Under the pieces are notes generated by a model, which was not told the DNA's origin, made no database searches, and saw nothing but the letters and a program-made list of their open reading frames with translations. From Pontiellaceae bacterium B1224 (lineage in GTDB: Bacteria > Verrucomicrobiota > Kiritimatiellia > Kiritimatiellales > Pontiellaceae): a DNA stretch of 64,000 bases. Location: positions 61,270 through 125,269 of the forward strand of contig JAROBA010000012.1 of assembly GCA_029432815.1 (NCBI GenBank). Direction: 5' to 3'. Numbering within the stretch: the first letter of the stretch is position 1; the number at the start of each line of letters is the position of its first letter. Of this stretch, positions 36,484 through 44,842 are shown in pieces. Position numbers and translations under genes: made by a program.

Positions 36484-37866
36484 ATGCCGATGAGTCTGAG
36501 AAACCGGATTGCCTTTTATTTTGTGGCGGTGACGGCGCTGTCGACGGCCCTTCTTTTTTTTGTGATCTACGGCATTGTCCATACAACCGTCTACACGCAT
36601 CTGGATAAGGATTTGGAGGCTGAATATACCGAGGTTTCAAACAGCATCATTTATCTGGACGACGAGTTTATATTCGCCAATGAATACGAATGGAGCGAGC
36701 AGGAGCACGGACAGGTCGAAGTCAATCCCATCTTCATTCAGGTGGTTGATCCCGAAGGGAACAATCTAAGGAAAACCATCAACCTGCGGAAAAGTGATCT
36801 GGAATTTCACCCGCATGCAACCCGGACTGAATTCTATGATCTGCTGGTTGCCGGATCCTCTGTGCGGCAGATTCAGGCCCCGTTACGACCGGACGACGGA
36901 CCGATCCGGGCGTACCTGATTGTTGCCATTCCGTTCGAAGAATCGGCACGGGTGTTGTTGAATCTCAAGTATGTGCTGTTCATTTCGTTCCCGACCGTAC
37001 TGATCGTTTTGTTTGCCGTATCGCGACTGATTGCCGGAAGGATCATTTCGCCGGTGAATACGGTCATCGCCACCGCCGACCTGATCACCCGCGAAAACAT
37101 GAATGCGCGTATTCCCGCGCCACCGCGAAATGACGAGTTGAAGAAACTGGCCGATACGATAAATCGCCTGCTTGATCGGCTGCAGGAGGCCTTGCTGCGC
37201 GAGAAACAGTTTACAGCCGACGCATCGCACGAGCTGCGTAATCCGATCTCAGTGATCAGAGGAACGCTCGAAGTCCTGATTCGCAAGGACCGTGAACCGG
37301 AGCAATACAAGGAAAAGATCCAGTATGTAATCGGCGAGGTGGACCGAATGGCTGGGCTGATCGATCAATTGCTTTCGCTGGCCCGTTCCGAAGGCGGGCT
37401 CCAGCCGATGATGGGGCCGGTTGATTTAAGATTAATCGTGGAGAACACGTTGAGCCACTTCAGTGGATGCATTGCCGATAAAAATATTTCCGTACAATGT
37501 GGATTCAGTGACTCCAACATCGTCAATGTAGATGCCTCAATGACCGGGATCATTCTTGAAAATCTGATTTCGAATGCGGTCAAATATTCCTTTAGCGATG
37601 GCACCGTCGATATGCAAATCCTCCGGGAGGTAAGCACCATCGAGTTCTCGATTACCAATTGCGGACACGTTATCTCTCCCTCTCAGCTGAGCAGTATTTT
37701 TGACCGGTTTTGCCGCGCCGACCAAAGCCGCTCCGCCAGTGTTCCGGGCACGGGCCTCGGTTTGGCGATCGTCAAGCGGCTCACCGACCTGCAGGGTTTG
37801 ACCATCTCTGCCGAAAGTTCGCCGGAAGACGGCACCACATTCCGGATCGTTTTTCCTGCAGGATAA
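36484..37866 (+). CDS. Sensor histidine kinase
   Basis: This 460-residue kinase has two membrane helices (about 10-32 and 160-182) flanking a periplasmic sensor domain of about 125 residues, then HAMP (about 183-235) and HisKA with 'DASHELRNPISVIRG'. The HATPase_c follows, with 'ENLISNAVKYS' (N box), 'FDRFCRADQS' (F box) and 'GTGLGLAIVKRL' (G2 box). Start 36484 is preferred for the GGGAGG ribosome site 7 bases upstream; earlier in-frame codons overlap the regulator. The sensed signal is unknown, but the rubrerythrin target suggests redox or peroxide stress. Confidence 0.93.
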   Translation: MPMSLRNRIAFYFVAVTALSTALLFFVIYGIVHTTVYTHLDKDLEAEYTEVSNSIIYLDDEFIFANEYEWSEQEHGQVEVNPIFIQVVDPEGNNLRKTINLRKSDLEFHPHATRTEFYDLLVAGSSVRQIQAPLRPDDGPIRAYLIVAIPFEESARVLLNLKYVLFISFPTVLIVLFAVSRLIAGRIISPVNTVIATADLITRENMNARIPAPPRNDELKKLADTINRLLDRLQEALLREKQFTADASHELRNPISVIRGTLEVLIRKDREPEQYKEKIQYVIGEVDRMAGLIDQLLSLARSEGGLQPMMGPVDLRLIVENTLSHFSGCIADKNISVQCGFSDSNIVNVDASMTGIILENLISNAVKYSFSDGTVDMQILREVSTIEFSITNCGHVISPSQLSSIFDRFCRADQSRSASVPGTGLGLAIVKRLTDLQGLTISAESSPEDGTTFRIVFPAG

Positions 37867-37868
37867 TT

Positions 37869-37907
37869 TTTAAGTGAATTTTAAGACTCGGTTAAGCATG
37901 GTTTAAG
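37869..37907 (+). promoter_or_regulatory. Phased TTTAAG direct repeats (operator) before rubrerythrin
   Basis: Boxes start at 37869, 37880, 37891 and 37902, exactly 11 bases apart: TTTAAG, TTTAAG, GTTAAG, TTTAAG. The third box is the imperfect one, as in the array at 35223. The array begins 2 bases after the kinase stop and ends 56 bases before the rubrerythrin ATG. Confidence 0.78.
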
Positions 37908-37963
37908 AGGCGGTTGTCTATTCTTTCCCCAGTTGAATATAAAAAACCAACAGGAGGTTTACC

Positions 37964-38578
37964 ATGAAGTCTAAAGTACCCGCAGTTCTTGCCGCCGTAA
38001 TGCTCATCGGAAGTTCCGTATATGCCGCATCGGCAGAATCCACTATCACTAACCTCAAGGACGCCATTGAGGGGGAGACCACGGCCAGCGCCAAGTATGC
38101 GGCGTACGCAAAGAAAGCCCGGGAAGAGGGATATAGCAATATCGCCCTGCTTTTCGAGGCGACATCGAAGGCCGAAGCGATTCACGCCGGGAATCACCGT
38201 TCAGTATTGATGCAACTCGGCGAAAGTATGGGAGACATCGACCCGCAGTTTGAAGTGATGTCGACGCAGGAAAACCTGCAGGATGCCATTACTGGCGAAA
38301 GCTATGAAATTGCGACCATGTACCCGGAGTTTCTGAAAGCCGCTCAGAAGGAGAGGGTTAATCTCGCTCTGATCTCATTCAACTATGCCTATCAGACCGA
38401 GAAGGCGCATGCGGCCCTGTATAAAAATGCCCTGGCGCAACTGAAAGCCGGTCAGGAGAGTTCGCTGGCGTCCCAATATTTTGTTTGCATCACCTGCGGT
38501 AATACCTACGCCAACAGCGCGCCCGAACGATGCGGCATCTGCATGACGCCGAATGAACGCTTTGTCACGATCCAGTAG
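37964..38578 (+). CDS. Exported rubrerythrin-like protein
   Basis: This 204-residue protein has a signal peptide (MKSKVPAVLAAVMLIGSSVYAA), then a ferritin-like four-helix domain (about 28-165) with the rubrerythrin diiron pattern 'AIEGETTASAKYAAYAKKA', 'EAIHAGNH', 'AITGESYEIATMYPEF' and 'TEKAHAALY'. A C-terminal rubredoxin-like iron site has CxxC pairs in 'CITCGNTY' and 'CGICM'. Rubrerythrins reduce peroxide and are normally cytoplasmic; a Sec-type signal is unusual. AGGAGG precedes the ATG and the phased boxes lie upstream. Confidence 0.9.
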   Translation: MKSKVPAVLAAVMLIGSSVYAASAESTITNLKDAIEGETTASAKYAAYAKKAREEGYSNIALLFEATSKAEAIHAGNHRSVLMQLGESMGDIDPQFEVMSTQENLQDAITGESYEIATMYPEFLKAAQKERVNLALISFNYAYQTEKAHAALYKNALAQLKAGQESSLASQYFVCITCGNTYANSAPERCGICMTPNERFVTIQ

Positions 38579-38604
38579 TTGTACTGACCAGCATATTGTC
38601 GAAG

Positions 38605-38636
38605 TCCGTCCCGTATGTAACAGGGCGGATTTTTTA
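38605..38636 (+). terminator. Rho-independent terminator after rubrerythrin
   Basis: TCCGTCCC pairs with GGGCGGA (one G-T) around a 10-base loop and is followed by six T, 27 bases past the stop. Confidence 0.65.
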
Positions 38637-38660
38637 TTGCGTTGCGATCTTGGGCGCAAA

Positions 38661-38690
38661 AAAAAAGAGCGTCCGGTGAGGACGCTCTTT
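38661..38690 (-). terminator. Terminator of rpmI-rplT (bidirectional)
   Basis: AAAGAGCGTCC-GGTGA-GGACGCTCTTT has an 11-base stem and on the minus strand runs into a T tract. It lies 20 bases past the rplT stop and could also stop transcription from the left. Confidence 0.85.
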
Positions 38691-38710
38691 GCAGAAAAGT
38701 CAGGATTGTT

Positions 38711-39067
38711 TTATGCAATCTTGGCTTTAGCAGCCTCAGCCACTTTGCTGAATCCTTCGGCATCGTGGATGGCGATTTCGGACAGCATTTTGCGGTTGAG
38801 GGTGATGCCGGCTTTGTTGCAGCCATCAATGAAGCGGCTGTAGCTGATGCCGTTCATGCGGCAGGCGGCGTTGACGCGAACGATCCACAGACGGCGGAAG
38901 TTGCGTTTTTTGTGCTTACGATGCACATAAGCCATGGCCTGTGCGCGATCGACGGCTTCTGTAGCCGTACGGAAAAGTTTACTGCGTGCACCACGGAAAC
39001 CTTTAGCAAGTTTCAGGCGGTTGTTTCTTCTGCGGCGTGAAGCCGGTCCATTGGTTGCTCTTGGCAT
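38711..39067 (-). CDS. rplT: 50S ribosomal protein L20
   Basis: This 118-residue protein is full length for L20. The basic N-terminal tail begins 'MPRATNGPASRRRRNNRLKL' and is followed by 'KGFRGARSKLFRTATEAVDR' and the globular 'LWIVRVNAACRMNGISYSRF' which binds 23S rRNA. It is 17 bases after rpmI. The usual upstream partner infC (IF3) is not in this location. Confidence 0.97.
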   Translation of the reverse strand: MPRATNGPASRRRRNNRLKLAKGFRGARSKLFRTATEAVDRAQAMAYVHRKHKKRNFRRLWIVRVNAACRMNGISYSRFIDGCNKAGITLNRKMLSEIAIHDAEGFSKVAEAAKAKIA

Positions 39068-39084
39068 GATTCAATCTCCAGCAA

Positions 39085-39273
39085 TTAGATATACGGAGTG
39101 ATGCGCTTCATATCGGCTTTGTCGACGATGTCCTGACTGCGCAGTTTCCGTTTTTGTTTACGATTTTTGTTCGAAAGAATATGACTTCCGCCCATGTGAT
39201 TGCGCTTCAGTTTGCCAGTTCCGGTTTTGCTAAACCGTTTGGCTGCACATTTTTTTGTTTTCATTTTAGGCAT
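39085..39273 (-). CDS. rpmI: 50S ribosomal protein L35
   Basis: This 62-residue basic protein begins '[20 protein letters not shown]', followed by '[16 protein letters not shown]', both hallmarks of L35. It heads the rpmI-rplT pair. The 116-base gap before it separates it from the methyltransferase gene at 39390; no infC is present between them. Confidence 0.96.
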   Translation of the reverse strand: MPKMKTKKCAAKRFSKTGTGKLKRNHMGGSHILSNKNRKQKRKLRSQDIVDKADMKRITPYI

Positions 39274-39363
39274 ATCAATACCACCAGTTTTTAAAATTTA
39301 AACCCATGCGTGATCCGGTGAATCGCGCAAAAGAGGGTTATGTATAGGGAAACGCCCTATGCG

Positions 39364-39391
39364 AGTCCACCCTTTTTTACGGACTTTTTTT
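39364..39391 (+). terminator. Possible hairpin at the end of the PKS operon
   Basis: AGTCC-N12-GGACT is followed by seven T on the plus strand, but no plus-strand gene precedes it. On the minus strand it lies at the end of the polyketide operon but lacks a good T-run. Direction and role are uncertain. Confidence 0.25.
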
Positions 39392-40133
39392 ACTGTATCT
39401 CCCGATTACCGCTATGGCTTCCCGGAATACACAGCACCAGCCGACCCGGTCGAAGGTGATTTATGTAAAATACCTGATCCCCAACGGCTTCCCGGGCGAG
39501 GGCAATCAGTTCGGTATACTTAAATCCTTTGCGGATGGAAATCAATCCATCAATGCGGGCAAAACTGTGGGGGTAGAAGAGAGATAAGGCCGCATAGCCC
39601 AGATAAGATGCCGGATCGCGCCGGAGATCGCTGAAAACAAGTCGGCGCCGAACTCGGGGCTGCCACAGACGAAGCAGGGCGACAATGTGCTCCTCCGTTA
39701 GGTGGTGCAGGAAATGATTGGCAAAAACATAATCGACCGGATCGTCGAAGGACTCGGCCAGCAAATCGGCCTTGCGGATCGTAAGCCCGGGGGTATTTCC
39801 AAAGGTTGAGCGGGCATAGCGGATAATGCGCGGATCAATATCGCAGGCGCTGATGCGCAGCTTCAGGCCGCGCTTGCGGGCGGCGTTGAGCAACCATACA
39901 TCGATGTCGCAGCCGCCGGCGCCCATATCCACCAGATGGTATTCCCGGTCGGGATCCAGCATGATATCGGCCAGCACCTCGCGTTTCAGAATGGTGCGAT
40001 AGCGCGCCACCTGCCGATTAATGGCCGAAAACTGCCGCACGGTGCGCAGCAGTCGGGTTTCGTCGCAGTCCGGCGCATCCATCAGCTCATCGATGGTGGC
40101 GCGGGCGGTCATATTGGGGAACAGGGTTTCCAT
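39390..40133 (-). CDS. SAM-dependent methyltransferase of the type III PKS operon
   Basis: This 247-residue class I methyltransferase has SAM-binding motif I 'HLVDMGAGGCDIDVWLL', acidic motif II 'RISACDIDPRIIRYA' and 'VFANHFLHHLTEEH'. This layout resembles the small-molecule methyltransferases often found with type III PKS genes. Start 40133 follows the UbiE-like gene by one base; longer starts would lie within that gene. It is the last gene of the operon. It could methylate the polyketide ring or a hydroxyl made by the monooxygenase; which one is unknown. Confidence 0.85.
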   Translation of the reverse strand: METLFPNMTARATIDELMDAPDCDETRLLRTVRQFSAINRQVARYRTILKREVLADIMLDPDREYHLVDMGAGGCDIDVWLLNAARKRGLKLRISACDIDPRIIRYARSTFGNTPGLTIRKADLLAESFDDPVDYVFANHFLHHLTEEHIVALLRLWQPRVRRRLVFSDLRRDPASYLGYAALSLFYPHSFARIDGLISIRKGFKYTELIALAREAVGDQVFYINHLRPGRLVLCIPGSHSGNREIQ

Positions 40134-40134
40134 T

Positions 40135-40869
40135 TCAGATTTTCTCGAAACGAACGATTTGCAGTAGGCCGCCGAAGAAGCGGCGGCTGCCGGCCTGGCG
40201 GAAGCCGCGCTCCTCGAAGCGTTGTTGGAGGGCGGAGCGGTCGGGATAGAGCTTGAGGCTGTCGGCGATATAGCCATAGACATCGGCATTTCCATGGAGC
40301 ACAAGTCCCCAGAATCCACCCCAGAACTTTAAAAGCAAATGACTGATACGCTGGCCGGCGCGATTGACGGGTTTGGAAAAGTCGAGAAAAGCGGCCTGAC
40401 CGCCGGGGCGAAGCACACGTGCTATTTCGTCGATCGCCTGATTCAGGTCGGGCGCATTACGCAGCGCGTAGCCCCCTGTCACGATATCCAGACTGGCCGT
40501 TTCGCAGGGCAGCTTCGCCATGCTTCCTTCTATATAGGTGATTGCGGCATTGTCGGTTCGCTTTTCGGCAATTGCCAGCATCGCTGGCGTCAGATCGAGG
40601 CCGGTTGCTTTTCCGGTTGGATACCGCTCCGCCAGCATGCGGGTGATGTCGCCCGTGCCGCAGGCGAGATCGAGGCACTGCGGCGCTTCCAGTTCAGGCA
40701 GGCTTTTCAGTAAATGCCGTTTCCACGCGCCATCGCGGCCGAACGAAAGCGCCTGCGTGATGAAATCGTATTTCGGGGCCACTTCGGAAAAGAGCGAGCG
40801 GTTAAAGGTCTGTTTGGATTCCGGGGCGCTCAGATAGTCCATCGGTTTCAGGTTAAAACGAGTCGTCAT
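40135..40869 (-). CDS. UbiE/MenG-like methyltransferase
   Basis: This 244-residue protein matches the UbiE/COQ5 pattern: 'RSLFSEVAPKYDFITQALSF', motif I 'CLDLACGTGDITRML', 'GLDLTPAMLAIAEKR', 'VTGGYALRNAPDLNQAIDEI' and 'RVLRPGGQAAFLDFSKP'. UbiE enzymes C-methylate quinone rings. In this operon the substrate is more likely a (hydro)quinone or resorcinol lipid than a respiratory quinone, though that cannot be excluded. Its ATG overlaps the stop of the oxidoreductase gene (ATGA). Confidence 0.9.
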   Translation of the reverse strand: MTTRFNLKPMDYLSAPESKQTFNRSLFSEVAPKYDFITQALSFGRDGAWKRHLLKSLPELEAPQCLDLACGTGDITRMLAERYPTGKATGLDLTPAMLAIAEKRTDNAAITYIEGSMAKLPCETASLDIVTGGYALRNAPDLNQAIDEIARVLRPGGQAAFLDFSKPVNRAGQRISHLLLKFWGGFWGLVLHGNADVYGYIADSLKLYPDRSALQQRFEERGFRQAGSRRFFGGLLQIVRFEKI

Positions 40870-42845
40870 TGGGCGGTTCCTTTGGGGTTGGCAAGCGGGC
40901 TGCCGGGAATGGTCAGCATGGCAAAGTAGGGAGCGAGGCGTTTCCGGATGGCGGGTCGAAACAGCACGCGGCGGGCGAACCGTTTGCGAAGCGCAGAGAA
41001 AATCCGGCCGGTGCGCGTTCCCATCCACATACCGCTGGCGGCCCGGTCGGCGGCATAACGGAAGGATTGGCGGCGCGCCCGGGAATAGTCGGAGAATAAG
41101 GCATTGGCCTGTGCCGGCGATTCAAGCGCCGTAGCGAGCGCACGCGCCAGATGGGCGGCGTCGGCGAATCCGGTATTCATGCCCTGCCCGCCGATGGGAC
41201 TCATCACGTGGGCGGCATCGCCGCACAGCAAAATGCGCCCTTTATAGTAGGTACGCGCAAGACCGCGTTTCGGTCGGAATGAACTTTCGAACTGAAGCTC
41301 GGATTTTGACAGGTCGATGTCGCTCCGAGCATGAACCTGTTCGGCGACGGTGTGGCCAATTTCCAGTTGATCCGGATTACTGCGCAGCGGCATTTGAATG
41401 ATCCAGCGCCGCCGACCTTTATTCAGGGGGAACGATTCAACCGACCCGCGCGGTCCGAAATAGAGATGCGCTTCCGAACCAAAATCGGTGAGGTCGGTAA
41501 AGTCGGCCATGAAAAATTGCGAACGGTAGGCTCCGCCGGGAAAACGAATGCCGGCCTGTTGGCGGACGAGGCTGCGGTGGCCATCGCAACCTACCAGATA
41601 GGACGATGCATATTCCGTACAGGCCGAGTTTCCGGAATCCCGTAACCGGACGCAAATTCCGTTTTCGGAGGCCTCTTGTTCGATGAATTCCTTGCCTTCC
41701 ATTAAAAGCACGTGCGGAAAATTTTTAAGGTTTTGTTTCAGAAGGGCAATAGTTTCGGATTGCGGGAGGGACAGGATGTAGCGGTGTTGGGCGTCGAGTT
41801 TTGAAAAGTCGACGTCGCCCAGAAAGGAGCCGGCTTCGAAAACTTTAGCGGTGGTAATCGGAATGCCCTGTTCAGTAAACTCCTGATCCAGCCTCAGTTC
41901 TTTCAGCAGATGGAGCGAGGGAGGGGTGATGCCGATCGCCATCGAACCTTCCAAGGGTTGGAGGCGGCGTTCGGCGACCAGCACTTTCAGTCCGCGCTGC
42001 CCCAGCTGATTGGCGAGCAGCAGGCCGACGGGGCCCGCTCCGATAATGATGACGTCCGCATCGGGCTTGCGTTCGACCGGGGTTTCCGGCGCGGCTTTTT
42101 TTCCAACCTTTGGAAACCAGAACGGAACCTGCGTTTGGTAGTTCCGGAAGGCCTCGCCGAAGCAGCGGAGGAAGCGCTTTTCTTTGATCGCGGCGCCGAC
42201 GACGCAGTAGCCGGTCCAGGCCACTGCGAGCACCAGTTGATCCGGCGTCCAGGTGGCGGTGAGCCAGAGCAGGAGCGCAAAGGAAATATAGATCGGCTGC
42301 CGGACCACTTTATAAAGGCCGCGTGTGGCAAACGGTTTGTAGGTGGCTTTGCGGTTAAGAAAGACCGAACTCCAACCGACATAGCCGGTCTGCACGCCGA
42401 GCTGCGCGTCGGACATCGATTTCCCGAGCAGCAGCCACGCCGCGGCGGCCGCCAAGCCGATGGCGATTTTCCAACCATTGGAAGCTTCCCACCAGACCAT
42501 GCCGGAGGGCGACCAAAGCCAGAAGACGGAAAGCAACTGCAGCGATGAAATCGTGGCAAAGACGGTCCACGAAAGTTTCGGGCCGATCCCGAGCGGAACC
42601 AGCTTGCTCATAAATCGTCGCCCTTTCGGAGAGAGGCACCACGAATGGAACAGCGGGAACGAGGCCATCAGAGTCGTATTCGCCAACAGGCTGGCCCAAC
42701 CGCGGAACGGGCCGATTCCGATTCGCATGCCCGAAAACAGGGCCAGCGCCATGCTGACGACGGCGGCGGCAAAGATCAGATGGCAGGCGATGCCGTAGAT
42801 CAGGGCAACAAGGCGTTGGGGCAGACTGTAGCTTGGGGTGTTCAT
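40866..42845 (-). CDS. ICMT-like methyltransferase / FAD monooxygenase fusion
   Basis: This 659-residue fusion has an integral-membrane isoprenylcysteine-methyltransferase-like half (1-245) with several membrane helices, 'GLYKVVRQPIYISFALLLWL' and the C-terminal signature 'KEKRFLRCFGEAFRNYQTQV'. From about 262 a UbiH/PheA-type FAD monooxygenase follows, with G269-A-G-P-V-G (dinucleotide motif), 'DGHRSLVRQQAG' and 'LLCGDAAHVMSPIGGQGMN'. In Streptomyces griseus, separate SrsB (ICMT-like) and SrsC (FAD hydroxylase) modify SrsA alkylresorcinols. Here the two activities are joined. Start 42845 overlaps the MMPL stop (ATGA). Perfect TTCCAA palindromes lie at 42101 and 42469. Confidence 0.85.
   Translation of the reverse strand: MNTPSYSLPQRLVALIYGIACHLIFAAAVVSMALALFSGMRIGIGPFRGWASLLANTTLMASFPLFHSWCLSPKGRRFMSKLVPLGIGPKLSWTVFATISSLQLLSVFWLWSPSGMVWWEASNGWKIAIGLAAAAAWLLLGKSMSDAQLGVQTGYVGWSSVFLNRKATYKPFATRGLYKVVRQPIYISFALLLWLTATWTPDQLVLAVAWTGYCVVGAAIKEKRFLRCFGEAFRNYQTQVPFWFPKVGKKAAPETPVERKPDADVIIIGAGPVGLLLANQLGQRGLKVLVAERRLQPLEGSMAIGITPPSLHLLKELRLDQEFTEQGIPITTAKVFEAGSFLGDVDFSKLDAQHRYILSLPQSETIALLKQNLKNFPHVLLMEGKEFIEQEASENGICVRLRDSGNSACTEYASSYLVGCDGHRSLVRQQAGIRFPGGAYRSQFFMADFTDLTDFGSEAHLYFGPRGSVESFPLNKGRRRWIIQMPLRSNPDQLEIGHTVAEQVHARSDIDLSKSELQFESSFRPKRGLARTYYKGRILLCGDAAHVMSPIGGQGMNTGFADAAHLARALATALESPAQANALFSDYSRARRQSFRYAADRAASGMWMGTRTGRIFSALRKRFARRVLFRPAIRKRLAPYFAMLTIPGSPLANPKGTAQ
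42101..42115. repeat. TTCCAA-N3-TTGGAA palindrome (perfect)
   Basis: In the ICMT/FAD fusion gene at the domain linker, coding for Pro-Lys-Val-Gly. Confidence 0.9.
42469..42483. repeat. TTCCAA-N3-TTGGAA palindrome (perfect)
   Basis: In the ICMT-like half of the fusion gene, coding for Ser-Asn-Gly-Trp. Confidence 0.9.
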
Positions 42846-44842
42846 TTGGAGCCTCGTTCGGTCAGATTCAGGCAGGCCGGCAGAACGAGCAGGTCGCAGA
42901 AGAGCGCGGAAATCATCATGCAACCGGTTAACAGCGCAAAGGTGTTGGTGGGAATAAAGCTGCCGAAGGCGCCCATCCAGAATCCGCCGACCAGTACGAC
43001 GGTGGAGGCCGTCAGCGCGTGGCCGATCCGTCGGGTGGTGGAGCGCGTGGCTTCGCGGATCGGCAGATGCTTGAAGGCTTGAAAGTGGTGGAGATAGTGA
43101 ATCGTGTCGTCCACCGCCAGCCCGATCACCACCGCCGCAACCATGGTGGTTCCGGTGCTGAGATCGATGCCCAGCACGCCCATCAGTCCCGCGCCCCAGA
43201 TGATCGGCAGGATGTTGGGAATGAAGGCCGGAAGCAGGACGCGGATTGATCCGAAAAGCAGACAGGTGGAAATCATGACCACTGCGAGCGTGACGGCAAA
43301 GCTTTTCAGCAGCGTGGCGACGAGCTGATTCGAGTCGCGCACCATCTGGTAATAATCGCCGGTCGGCTCGACGGTCCAGCCGTCGCCCATTTCGGTTTGG
43401 GCCAGTTCCATCATCCGGTCGTTGATGGCCGCCGCGCGGGCCGAACCGATATCGCCGAGGTGGACCTGCGCGCGAATGATCTTCCCGTTTTCGGCGACAA
43501 ACCGCGCCATTACGGGGGAGAAATCGACGCGAACCACATCCGGAATCTGTTCAATCTGTTCGATGAATCCAGCTAAGGCCGCCCCGTCTTCCATCGGATT
43601 AAACGGGGCTCCGTCGTTTCGCTGCATCAGCAGATCGATCGAACGCACGCTGCCCATCGTCCGGTTGACATCGGCGTGGGCGATGTAGGTGGGATCGCTC
43701 TTTTTGAAGAAACGAATGAGGTCGGTATTGTTTTCAACCTTCGTGGCCGCCCACGCGCTGGCCAGCGTAATCACGAGCGCAATCAGCAAAATGGCCGCCG
43801 GGAAACGGGTCGGCCAGTCGGCCATTAACTTCAGAAAGCGGTTGATGAAAGTGGGCTTTCCCGGAACCGCGCGTTCTTTGGTCCAGCGCAGGGCAATCGG
43901 TAGCATTGTGAAGGCAAAGAGCACGGAGAGCGAAACGCCGACCGCGGCAAACAGGCCGAAGAGCCGGACCGCCGGAATGGGACTCATGCAGAGCGACAGC
44001 AGTCCGGCGGCGGTCATCGCCGCCGTAAAGACGCAGGGTTTCCAAACATTGGAAACAGCTTTCCCAATGGCAGTATCGCCGCGGGCGCCGGCGAGCACAG
44101 CGTGGTTCCATGCATCGAACAGATGCACGGCCACGGTAACTGATAAAACAATCACGACGGGCGGCAGCAGCGAGGTGATGCTGTTCAGTTCCAGTCCGAA
44201 CGCGGCATAGATGCCGAGCGTGGATACCAGACTCAGGCCGACGACCGCCATGGGCAGGACCACGCCGGCCGGGCGGCGAAATAGAAAGGCCAGCATGATC
44301 ATCATCACGACGACCGACAATGGGATCACCACCGATTGGTCGTGGGCAATATGGTAGGCCACGCGTTCTTTCACCAGCGGGAGTCCGACCACATGAACCG
44401 TGCCCTCGATCCGATCGGGCGCTTCGGTACGCAGAGTTTCGAGCAGCTGCATCCGGTCTTCCCGGGATTGTTCGGGGTCCAGCGTAATCAGCAGTCCGGC
44501 GGTTTGGCGGTCGGTCGAAACAAAGCCGGGGGTCGCGGTTTCCAATGGTGGGAAATAAACCTGCAGCACTCCTTCCAATGATTGGAGCCATTCGATGTCG
44601 TTTTCCAACGGCGATGCGCAGACGTCGGGGCGCGTGATGGTGAGCATCAGTTCATATTCTGTGTCGAACTCCTGCTTGAACGTGGCATAGACCGGATCGT
44701 TCTTTGCCTGGTTCGACTGCATCGATTCGTTGTCCTGCTCAATGCCGAGGCCCAAAGTGAAATAGGCCGACACGGCCGCAATCACAACGATCAGCAGGAT
44801 TTCCAATCGTTGGACGTTTTTACGCAGAGAGGACTTCGGCAT
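42842..44842 (-). CDS. MMPL/RND-family lipid exporter
   Basis: This 666-residue membrane protein has the duplicated RND layout: helix 1 near 15-33, a periplasmic domain (about 35-160), a 5-helix bundle (about 165-320), helix 7, a second periplasmic domain (about 365-490) and a final bundle (about 500-660). 'VAVHLFDAWNHAV' and 'GLAVDDTIHYLHHFQAF' are the conserved proton-relay helices. MMPL proteins move lipids and polyketide-derived molecules across the inner membrane. Its start lies inside the PKS gene (23-base overlap), so export is tied to synthesis. A perfect TTCCAA palindrome and three one-mismatch copies lie in the gene. Confidence 0.9.
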   Translation of the reverse strand: MPKSSLRKNVQRLEILLIVVIAAVSAYFTLGLGIEQDNESMQSNQAKNDPVYATFKQEFDTEYELMLTITRPDVCASPLENDIEWLQSLEGVLQVYFPPLETATPGFVSTDRQTAGLLITLDPEQSREDRMQLLETLRTEAPDRIEGTVHVVGLPLVKERVAYHIAHDQSVVIPLSVVVMMIMLAFLFRRPAGVVLPMAVVGLSLVSTLGIYAAFGLELNSITSLLPPVVIVLSVTVAVHLFDAWNHAVLAGARGDTAIGKAVSNVWKPCVFTAAMTAAGLLSLCMSPIPAVRLFGLFAAVGVSLSVLFAFTMLPIALRWTKERAVPGKPTFINRFLKLMADWPTRFPAAILLIALVITLASAWAATKVENNTDLIRFFKKSDPTYIAHADVNRTMGSVRSIDLLMQRNDGAPFNPMEDGAALAGFIEQIEQIPDVVRVDFSPVMARFVAENGKIIRAQVHLGDIGSARAAAINDRMMELAQTEMGDGWTVEPTGDYYQMVRDSNQLVATLLKSFAVTLAVVMISTCLLFGSIRVLLPAFIPNILPIIWGAGLMGVLGIDLSTGTTMVAAVVIGLAVDDTIHYLHHFQAFKHLPIREATRSTTRRIGHALTASTVVLVGGFWMGAFGSFIPTNTFALLTGCMMISALFCDLLVLPACLNLTERGSK
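44042..44056. repeat. TTCCAA-N3-TTGGAA palindrome (perfect)
   Basis: In the MMPL gene, coding for Ser-Asn-Val-Trp. One-mismatch copies follow at 44540, 44573 and 44801. Confidence 0.9.

Noticed and set aside
40135..40869. Housekeeping ubiE/menG
   Set aside because: The sequence fits, but tight coupling within the PKS operon and no other quinone gene nearby make a dedicated pathway enzyme more likely; a housekeeping symbol was therefore not assigned.
40866..42845. Geranylgeranyl reductase-like enzyme
   Set aside because: The FAD half has the GDAAH...GGQGMN pattern of aromatic hydroxylases, and the N-terminal half is a membrane methyltransferase; the type III PKS context fits hydroxylation better.
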